Shown here piece by piece: positions 9,765-16,778 of a stretch of DNA of 64,000 nt. The DNA lies in NCBI GenBank assembly GCA_017881725.1, contig JADGQO010000073.1, positions 1 through 64,000 on the forward strand. The letters run 5' to 3'. The notes beneath the pieces were generated by a model. It was given only the letters and a program-made list of their open reading frames with translations, was not told where the DNA came from and did not search any database. Origin of the DNA: Fibrobacteria bacterium (lineage in GTDB: Bacteria; Fibrobacterota; Fibrobacteria; UBA11236). The position numbers and the translations under genes were made by a program. Within the stretch, counting starts at the first letter, position 1. Each line of letters begins with the position of its first letter.

Positions 9765-10973
9765 ATGACCGTAGTTATTCCAAAAAGCAATCCCAACCAC
9801 CCCGAGTGGTTCGAATCCTACAAGGAAGAGTACCTGAAGCGTTGGCGGGCCTATGAGCCTTTTCCCTTCGATCAGCCCTCGGATACGCACAATTACCTGA
9901 GCCTGCACCAGAACGATTATCTCCGCCTAAGCGACCATCCGGAGGTGATCAGGGCCAAGAACGAAGCCAACGAATCCACCGGGAGCGGCCCGATGGCGTC
10001 CATCATCTACGGCGGGGATACGGGACAACACCAGAAATATCGGAGCACCCTCCAGGAGGTCATGAAAACCGGGGACGTCATGCTGACAACCGCAGGATGG
10101 ACGGCAAATGTCGGCATCGTGGAATCGGTGGCGCTGCCCGACATGCCCATCTATCTCGACTACCAGGCGCACGCTTCGCTGTGGGACGGGGCGCGGCTTT
10201 CCGGAGGAAAAATCGTACCCGTGCGGCATAACGACGCGGACCACCTGGAGAAACGGATCAAGCGATCCGGCGCGGGTGTGGTCTGCATCGATGCATTCTA
10301 TAGTACCGATGGGAGCGTTCCGGATTTGGAACGTTATGTTCAGATCTGCGAGGAAAACGATTGCTTGCTGATCCTGGACGAAGCGCATTCTTTCGGCATG
10401 ATTGGCCCCAATGGAGGCGGCTTGGCCGTTCATCTCGGGCTGGAAAACCGGATCCCGCTGCGCACGGTTTCCATGAGCAAGGCCCTCGGTGGGAACGGCG
10501 GATTCATCGCCGCATCGGAAGAACTGGTTTGGTTTCTAAAGCACCGATCCAGACCAGTCATTTTCAGTTCCAGCCCCTCACCCGCCGGGTCGGCCGGCGC
10601 GAACGCCGCGATGAAGGTCGCCCTGCGCGAGCCCGAACGCGCCGAAAATTGCCTTCGCATGGCGGCTTTGCTCCGGACGCTGCTTCTCGAACGGGGCATC
10701 GATCCGGGAACCAGCAACAGCCAAATCATCTCGATTTATTTCGACCAGGATCCCTTGGCCGCCAAATTCTATGGCTTGATGAGAAAGCACGGCATCCTGG
10801 TCTCCGTATTCACGGCGCCGGCTGTGCCGCGGGATACCAGCTTGGCCCGGTATTCGATTCACTGCGAAGTGACCGCCGCAGACATGGAACGGGTAGCCAA
10901 TGCGACGGCTGAGGTGGTCGCTAAAATGGCCGTCCAGGTTAAACCGCCATTTTCTTTCGTTGAAAAAACATGA
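9765..10973 (+). CDS. CqsA/LqsA-like alpha-oxoamine synthase (PLP-dependent; candidate CAI-1/LAI-1-type autoinducer synthase)
   Basis: HNYLSLHQNDYLRLSDHPEVI, LTTAGWTANVGIVESVALPDMPIYLDYQAHASLWDGARLSGGKIVPVRHNDADHLEKRI, CIDAFYSTDGSVPDL, LDEAHSFGMIGPNGGGL, VSMSKALGG (PLP lysine). The pattern matches CqsA as remembered (QSNDYLALANHP..., SQSGWNANVGLLQ..., DFFAHMSLWEGAR..., DESHSLGTHGPNGAGL). Confidence 0.85.
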   Translation: MTVVIPKSNPNHPEWFESYKEEYLKRWRAYEPFPFDQPSDTHNYLSLHQNDYLRLSDHPEVIRAKNEANESTGSGPMASIIYGGDTGQHQKYRSTLQEVMKTGDVMLTTAGWTANVGIVESVALPDMPIYLDYQAHASLWDGARLSGGKIVPVRHNDADHLEKRIKRSGAGVVCIDAFYSTDGSVPDLERYVQICEENDCLLILDEAHSFGMIGPNGGGLAVHLGLENRIPLRTVSMSKALGGNGGFIAASEELVWFLKHRSRPVIFSSSPSPAGSAGANAAMKVALREPERAENCLRMAALLRTLLLERGIDPGTSNSQIISIYFDQDPLAAKFYGLMRKHGILVSVFTAPAVPRDTSLARYSIHCEVTAADMERVANATAEVVAKMAVQVKPPFSFVEKT

Positions 10974-11025
10974 GCATAACGATATCGTTAGAACCGAAAT
11001 TGAGCAGGGCCGGAGGAGCTCATTA

Positions 11026-11700
11026 ATGAACAGCATGCAAGCATATGAAATCCTGAAAGAAATAGTCCAATCTATGGCCCTGCGCGGGGAACACGTTGGA
11101 CCCTTGTCGCCAGAGCCAAACCCTGACTTACCTTTGGAAAGTTCCGGAATTGATCTCATCGCATTTTCCGATATTACCGAAGATCTCAAGCAAAGATTCC
11201 AAGGCAAAGACTTTCATTTGGACCAGTACCTGGTTCCCGATGAATTCCACTACTTGACGATGGGAAAGCTCCTTTCCCAACTTGCGAGCGCCCTTCGCAC
11301 AACGGTGCAGAATCCCCAAGTCGTCTATGTGGATGATGAAGAGGAAAACCTTTTCATCTTCAAACGCAAATTCGGGAATAAGCTGAACCTCAAGACTTTC
11401 GTGGATCCCCTCGCAGCTCTCGAGTACATCAAGGCCGAGGATTCGGTCACGCTTGTCATCACGGACGAGGTGATGCCGAAAATGGGCGGCAATGCGCTTT
11501 GCGATGCCGTCCACAAAGCCAAACCGATGCTCAAGTTCATCCTCATCACGGGCAACCCGAACAGTGATGGCGAGCTTTTACACCATACTCTCCGGCAAAA
11601 CAGGTTTTATGAATTCATCAATAAACCATTGGACTTGGCAGGCAAAGGTGAAGAGTATTTCGCACTCATAAACAAGGTATTAACCGGGGACTTTTTCTAA
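11026..11700 (+). CDS. ACP-like domain + response-regulator receiver hybrid, copy B
   Basis: ATG at 11026 preceded by GGAGGAG (11012-11018). N-terminal LPLESSGIDLIAFSDITEDLKQRFQG (ACP-like, Ser replaced by Leu); C-terminal VVYVDDEEENLFIFKRKFG...LVITDEVMPKMGG...ILITGNP...EFINKPLD. Confidence 0.82.
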   Translation: MNSMQAYEILKEIVQSMALRGEHVGPLSPEPNPDLPLESSGIDLIAFSDITEDLKQRFQGKDFHLDQYLVPDEFHYLTMGKLLSQLASALRTTVQNPQVVYVDDEEENLFIFKRKFGNKLNLKTFVDPLAALEYIKAEDSVTLVITDEVMPKMGGNALCDAVHKAKPMLKFILITGNPNSDGELLHHTLRQNRFYEFINKPLDLAGKGEEYFALINKVLTGDFF

Positions 11701-11726
11701 ACCATGAGGACGAGGGGGATATCTAA

Positions 11727-11950
11727 CCGGAGGATATTACCCATCAAATCAGCCGGTTCTAGGCGATGGGCAGGGAGGAACCCTTCACCTGAACCAGATC
11801 GATCCAACGGTAGTTCCCGAAGTCCGGCGGCAACTCCTTGATGACGTCCTCGGTGACCACCACCTCAACCGCTTTTTGTTTTTCCTCATCCGGTTTAGCC
11901 AGTGCGACCTTAGCTGCGGTAATCCGAATGTGGAAACTTTCGAGTACATG
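11727..11950 (-). pseudogene. Remnant of a second copy of the adjacent class III cyclase gene with internal deletions
   Basis: 11727-11771 matches 13231-13275 (2 mismatches by eye); 11773-11866 matches 13437-13530 (7 mismatches of 94 by eye). The minus-strand peptide ESFHIRITAAKVALAKPDEEKQKAVEVVVTEDVIKELPPDFGNYRWIDLVQVKGSS aligns to two separated segments of the 13132-14646 protein (EITHNKIIAVQMALSKSENEKTQAIE and VVVTEDVIKELPPDFGNYRWIDLVQVKGSS). Confidence 0.85.
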
Positions 11951-11951
11951 C

Positions 11952-12359
11952 ATGACTGAGGCGGAAACAATTCCCCCGGCCGACGCGGCCGCGACTTTGG
12001 CCGCCTTGGATGAAATCGGGACCCATCCGGAAGTCATGCAGGAACTCAAGAAGAAAACCGAATACTTCAGGAGAAAACTTCTCGATTTGGGATTTGATTT
12101 GGGCAATAGCAATAGCGCAATCGTTCCGGTTTATATTCTAAATTTTGAGACATTGCTGCAATTTCCCCGCGATCTCTACTTGGAAGGAATATTTTCCGTC
12201 TCCGTGGCCTTTCCGGCGGTTAAAATTGATGAGGGCCGATGCCGATTCACGGTGAACCAATCGCATACTTTCGCGCAAATCGAGACGACCGTTTCGGTCC
12301 TGGAAAAATTGGGGAAACAACACGGGCTTATCCATAATCGGGCTGGAGTAGAAAAATGA
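11952..12359 (+). pseudogene. C-terminal remnant of an alpha-oxoamine synthase (second synthase copy)
   Basis: MTEAETIPPADAAATLAALDEIGTHPEVMQELKKKTEYFRRKLLDLGFDLGNSNSAIVPVYILNFETLLQFPRDLYLEGIFSVSVAFPAVKIDEGRCRFTVNQSHTFAQIETTVSVLEKLGKQHGL resembles the AOS small domain; the PLP-binding domain and lysine are absent. Confidence 0.75.
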
Positions 12360-13027
12360 ATATTGAAAGAGTTTATGGAATATTGCGCGATATAACCTTA
12401 GCGATGTCTAAGGTTGACGCAACGATAAAACCGCTACCTGAAAAAATGGTGAGCGACACGCCGTTATCAACGCTGGGCTTGGACATCGTAACCCTTCCGA
12501 AAATAATCGCTAACCTGCAGAGTAGATTCCAAGGACGTGACTTGGGTACCCGGGAAATATTTTTGAACGAAACATTAAACAGGATGGCCATTGGCCAACT
12601 CGTGGAAATACTTGCAGGCTCGTTGCGTACGGAATCTCAAGATGCGATCGTGGTCTACGTGGATGACGAGGAGGAAAACCTTTTCGTGTTCAAGCGGAAG
12701 TTCGGGAAAAAATTGAATCTGGTTACTTTTAGCAAGCCCATCGAAGCGTTGGACTACATTCAAAAAACATCGAATGTCGGCTTGGTAATCACGGATGAAG
12801 TCATGCCGAAAATGACCGGGAACGTCCTTTGCGACGAGGTAAAAAAATCGAAGCCCAACCTGAAATTCATTTTGATTACCGGAAATCCTGATCAAGATGA
12901 CAACCTTCTCTACAATTCCCTCCGACAAAATCGCTTTTATGAATTTTTCCACAAACCCGTGGATTTTGATAAAGAGGGAGAACAGTATTTGAATATGATT
13001 CAAGGCCTATTGGATTTTGAATGGTAA
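12356..13027 (+). CDS. ACP-like domain + response-regulator receiver hybrid, copy C
   Basis: N-terminal DTPLSTLGLDIVTLPKIIANLQSRFQGRDL...AIGQLVEILAG (ACP-like, Ser replaced by Ile); C-terminal IVVYVDDEEENLFVFKRKFGKKLNL...LVITDEVMPKMTG...ILITGNP...EFFHKPVD. ATGA overlap with the synthase remnant. Confidence 0.82.
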   Translation: MNIERVYGILRDITLAMSKVDATIKPLPEKMVSDTPLSTLGLDIVTLPKIIANLQSRFQGRDLGTREIFLNETLNRMAIGQLVEILAGSLRTESQDAIVVYVDDEEENLFVFKRKFGKKLNLVTFSKPIEALDYIQKTSNVGLVITDEVMPKMTGNVLCDEVKKSKPNLKFILITGNPDQDDNLLYNSLRQNRFYEFFHKPVDFDKEGEQYLNMIQGLLDFEW

Positions 13028-13113
13028 CCGTGAATTAAATGGCTTAAACTGAATAAACCTCAAAGGAGGCGCGCGCGACTAAAATTATTCCGTCCCGGCC
13101 CTAATCAGCACCC

Positions 13114-13132
13114 AGCCGGAGGGTCTCCGGCT
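13114..13132. terminator. Hairpin between convergent genes, possible terminator
   Basis: AGCCGGAG GGT CTCCGGCT, perfect 8-bp stem between ACP-REC copy C and the cyclase; only a weak T-tract follows. Confidence 0.45.
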
Positions 13133-14646
13133 CACTTTTCATAGAAAATGTGCACGCCTTCCCAGCGCTCGATTTGTTCCCAAGCACCCGCAGAGTCGTT
13201 AATCCAGACGTCACAATGCCGGATATAGTACCGGAGGATATTGTCCATCAAATCAGCCGGTTCTAGGCGATGGGCCGGGACTTTTTCCAACATGGCCCGG
13301 AAAAGTCGGGACGCATCCTTGAAGCCCTTCTGGAAATAAATAGCCAAAGCCTTTTCCAGCAATTCGCGAGTTTCATTTTTATAACGTCGGACTTCCTCGG
13401 GCTGATGTCCGTAGATTTCATAGAGCTTAAGGTGTCGGGAGGAACCCTTCACCTGGACTAAATCAATCCAACGATAATTCCCGAAGTCCGGCGGCAACTC
13501 CTTGATGACGTCCTCAGTGACCACCACCTCCAGGTTGTACATCTTGGTCTTGGATTCCAGGCGCGCGGCGATGTTGACCGCCTCTCCGATTACGGTGCGG
13601 TCCAGCTTCTCGAAGGATCCGAAATTGCCGACCATCACCTCGCCCTTGGCGATGCCGATGCCGTTGCGGATCATGGTGGCCCCGCCCTTGTACATGACGT
13701 TGTTGAAACGCTGCAATTCCAGGCGCATCTCGATGGCCGCACGCACCGCGCCCGCTCCCGTGGGGAACACGCCCATCACGCAATCGCCCATGATCTTGTC
13801 CACCTCCCCGCCATGGCGCATGATGGGGTGGGTCATCAAGGTGAAATACTGGTTCAAAAAGGTTTGCTTTTCATACGGACTGAGCACCTCGGTCAGGTGC
13901 GTGAAATCGCGGATGTCGCAGAACATGATGGAAAGGTTCTGGATCACCGGCGGCGTGGCGGAAGGGTCGACGCCGGCATGGATTTCCTGGACCAGGGAGG
14001 GGCGGACATACACACGGAGCAAGTCGTCGCGCTTGCGCAGTTCGGCATAATTACGGGCCGTTTCGATGGCTTGGGTTTTTTCGTTTTCGGATTTGGAAAG
14101 CGCCATCTGGACGGCGATGATTTTGTTGTGTGTGATTTCCATCGTCAACTTCAACACGCTTGCGACAAACCCACCGAAAAATGAGACTACATGGGCCTTG
14201 ATGGATTCTTCGATCAAAGGAAGTCCATGCGGGTGGGACCGGAGAAAGGCAAAAGACGCGAGACAGACCGCGCCGGGATAAAGAAAAATCAAAAAAACCG
14301 GTTTGGCGGTGAATCCGTATCCAAACCCGGCAAACACCATGGACGCCCACCAATAAAGGTTTCCGCCGTTCATTAGGAAGTAATAGGTGAAGAAGGCGGG
14401 AAAGGTAAGATTTACCAGCTCGTAGTAAAATTTCTGGTAGCCATTGAGTTCTTTTTCCCGAGGGAAAAAAATCAAGGCGAGGTACAACAATGCCACGCCG
14501 CCGCGAATATACACGGACTCCCAATAGCCCAGGCCGAACTTTAGGAAAAGGAAATATACCGGATGGGCGAGGCAACCGATGAATCCGAGAACCCGAATCG
14601 ATTTTTGGACGAATCGATAATCAAGGTTGAAAATTATTTTAAACAA
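13132..14646 (-). CDS. Membrane class III adenylate/guanylate cyclase with CqsS-like six-helix N-terminal anchor
   Basis: Catalytic motifs: SIMFCDIRDFTHLTE, DKIMGDCVMGVFP, GIGIAKGEVMVGNFGS, LDRTVIGEAVNIAARLESKT. N-terminus GFIGCLAHPVYFLFLKFGLGYWESVYIRGGVALLYLALIFF...YQKFYYELVNLTFPAFFTYYFLMNGGNLYWWASMV is similar to the CqsS sensor domain as remembered. Confidence 0.88.
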   Translation of the reverse strand: MFKIIFNLDYRFVQKSIRVLGFIGCLAHPVYFLFLKFGLGYWESVYIRGGVALLYLALIFFPREKELNGYQKFYYELVNLTFPAFFTYYFLMNGGNLYWWASMVFAGFGYGFTAKPVFLIFLYPGAVCLASFAFLRSHPHGLPLIEESIKAHVVSFFGGFVASVLKLTMEITHNKIIAVQMALSKSENEKTQAIETARNYAELRKRDDLLRVYVRPSLVQEIHAGVDPSATPPVIQNLSIMFCDIRDFTHLTEVLSPYEKQTFLNQYFTLMTHPIMRHGGEVDKIMGDCVMGVFPTGAGAVRAAIEMRLELQRFNNVMYKGGATMIRNGIGIAKGEVMVGNFGSFEKLDRTVIGEAVNIAARLESKTKMYNLEVVVTEDVIKELPPDFGNYRWIDLVQVKGSSRHLKLYEIYGHQPEEVRRYKNETRELLEKALAIYFQKGFKDASRLFRAMLEKVPAHRLEPADLMDNILRYYIRHCDVWINDSAGAWEQIERWEGVHIFYEK

Positions 14647-14922
14647 TATGGAAGCCCTCTATCCAATCCGAACCAATCATAGGACGTGGCTATCTTTAGA
14701 TGCAATTTTGATTTTATCGGATTTTCGGGCCTCTTGGAATCTTGGATAGTTGTTACTGTTTTTCATCGCAACGGCCATCACACATTGGCAAAATAGGCCA
14801 ACCGATTCATCCTTGCCGAAAACCCCATCCTACCCCTAGAATCTTCAGGCATCACTTGAGATTAAGCGCCGGCTGACGTCACGCAAGAAGCCGGGCATTG
14901 GGTATTTGGGAATTCGTTTGCC

Positions 14923-16743
14923 ATGAAACAAAAAATCATCCTTCCCGCGGAAACGACGACCGGTGATTGGAAACCGATCCTTCCAAACAAGGAGGCCGGC
15001 TTCACACTCTCTCCGGACGGAGCTTCGAAATCCGATCCTAAAAAGTTCGAGGTCGGGAAATTCAAATTCCATGGGCTCTTTGAGAATCGGACGCAAGAAC
15101 GCATTTCGCAACGCGAGTTGGGACTGGTCCAAATGTCAATGCGCCAGCCCGGGCGGGAGGAATGGATCGCCGTCCGGCTCTGGGATTTCACGTCCATCTC
15201 TTTCGGCGTACAGTTTTTGCCGCCACAATCCATCCAGGATCCCGCCGGTTTCCAACGCCCGGAAGCCGGCTCCCCAACCGAGCCGGCCGACGAACGTGAC
15301 CGATTGGAATTAGGTTCCCTCCCCGCCGATTCCGGCAAGGTACAGGTACAATGCGGCGACCAAGTCGAAATCCGCATCCGGATTACCCATCACGCGGAAT
15401 TCCAGATTTGGTGCGAAGTCAAGAATACCGTGGCCTGGAAAGACGGCGTCAAAATCGGTTTGCGACGGCTGGATATCGCCTTCCCGCAAAGCGTGAACAA
15501 GGAAAGGCGCGAAAATTTCCGACTGCCCGTGGCGCCGGCTCTGGCCTTGAACGCCCGCTTAAGTCATCCTTTCCTGTTCGGCCAATGGAGTCTCATGCAG
15601 GTTTCCGACGTGAACCACAGCATGGGACTCAGTTTCGACTGTCGCGATCCGTCCATCCTGGTTTTCGAGGATATGGAGTTGGACATCCATTTCGAGTTGC
15701 CCAACCTGCGTCAAGTCGCAATGTCCGCGCGCGTGGCCTGGGTGCACGCGACGGAGGCTAATCACGTGAAGTTCGGCGTGGCTTGCCTCGATATGCCCTG
15801 GGCGTTACATAACGGCATCTGTGACTTTTTGTTGTTCTCGCGCCATTGGACTCCCCTGCGCCTGCGCGAGGCGGGTTTCCGCGCGCGACGAGTAAAAAAC
15901 CGCCTGCGTTTCCGCACGGTTAAAAACATGGGCGATTACGCCGAAGTTCTTTATCTCCGCCGCGACGCTTACGTTGGCGCCGGCAAGAAATCCGCCGATA
16001 CCAAACCCGAGGAAATGGCCGGCTCGCTGGACGGCTGCAGCCGAATCCTCATGGCCCATCACCATAACGACTTAGTCGGCAGTCTGACGTTTACCTTTCC
16101 GCCCACGGAAGATACGGTGTTGGACAGCCAGGCCGGTTTTCCCGGAAAAAAATATCCCGTCGCTTTGCCGCCCAAAGCCAATCTCATCGAAGTATCGCGC
16201 CTTTGCATCCATGGCGAATACCGGAATACCGACTTGTTGCAAGGCCTGTTCGAGCACGGCATCAAGCATTTCCTCATGTCGGATCGCCATTGGCTCCTGA
16301 CCTCGGCGGTGGAAGGATTGCTGCCCGCGTATTTGCGAATAGGGTTCGTACGGCTCAAGGCCAGTTACAGGCATCCGGGCCTGAATCACCAGGAACATCA
16401 TTTGATCCTGGCCCACAGGAACACGTTCCTATGGGGACAGGGCATGAACCTTATGGTTTGGAATACGTTATTCTCCGACGTGATCGCCTATATGCTGGAC
16501 CGGAAATTAATCGAGGTGAATGGTTTGGAGCGCGCAATCATCAGATCCAAGTTGCTGCTCAGGCCGGTCTCTCGCTTGTTCGTGGAACGCCGCGCGCAAT
16601 CCGCTTTCCAAGCGCATTTGAAGTCGCTGAGGGAATCGTTCCGACATCGTCCCGGGAAAGAAACCGTTCCCGAAGCGGAGATGTTACCCACTCCGCTGCG
16701 CGCCCCCTCAACCCCCGAGTCCCCGCGCGATTCCTCCGACTAG
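14923..16743 (+). CDS. PilZ-domain protein fused to FeeM-like (GNAT-fold) N-acyltransferase domain
   Basis: RRENFRLPV plus SDVNHSMGLSF fit PilZ-type RxxxR and D/NxSxxG motifs; C-terminal LRFRTVKNMGDYAEVLYLRRDAYV...LVGSLTF...NLIEVSRLCIHGEYRNTDLLQGLFEHGIKHFL...YLRIGFVRL resembles FeeM/exosortase-associated acyltransferases. Confidence 0.6.
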   Translation: MKQKIILPAETTTGDWKPILPNKEAGFTLSPDGASKSDPKKFEVGKFKFHGLFENRTQERISQRELGLVQMSMRQPGREEWIAVRLWDFTSISFGVQFLPPQSIQDPAGFQRPEAGSPTEPADERDRLELGSLPADSGKVQVQCGDQVEIRIRITHHAEFQIWCEVKNTVAWKDGVKIGLRRLDIAFPQSVNKERRENFRLPVAPALALNARLSHPFLFGQWSLMQVSDVNHSMGLSFDCRDPSILVFEDMELDIHFELPNLRQVAMSARVAWVHATEANHVKFGVACLDMPWALHNGICDFLLFSRHWTPLRLREAGFRARRVKNRLRFRTVKNMGDYAEVLYLRRDAYVGAGKKSADTKPEEMAGSLDGCSRILMAHHHNDLVGSLTFTFPPTEDTVLDSQAGFPGKKYPVALPPKANLIEVSRLCIHGEYRNTDLLQGLFEHGIKHFLMSDRHWLLTSAVEGLLPAYLRIGFVRLKASYRHPGLNHQEHHLILAHRNTFLWGQGMNLMVWNTLFSDVIAYMLDRKLIEVNGLERAIIRSKLLLRPVSRLFVERRAQSAFQAHLKSLRESFRHRPGKETVPEAEMLPTPLRAPSTPESPRDSSD

Positions 16744-16778
16744 TCCCCGCCCGGCCATTTTATTAACTTGCCCGGCAT

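Noticed and set aside
11759-12112. 117-aa minus-strand ORF taken as a real protein
   Set aside because: Only a cyclase remnant fused by chance to antisense of the synthase remnant; no complete domain.
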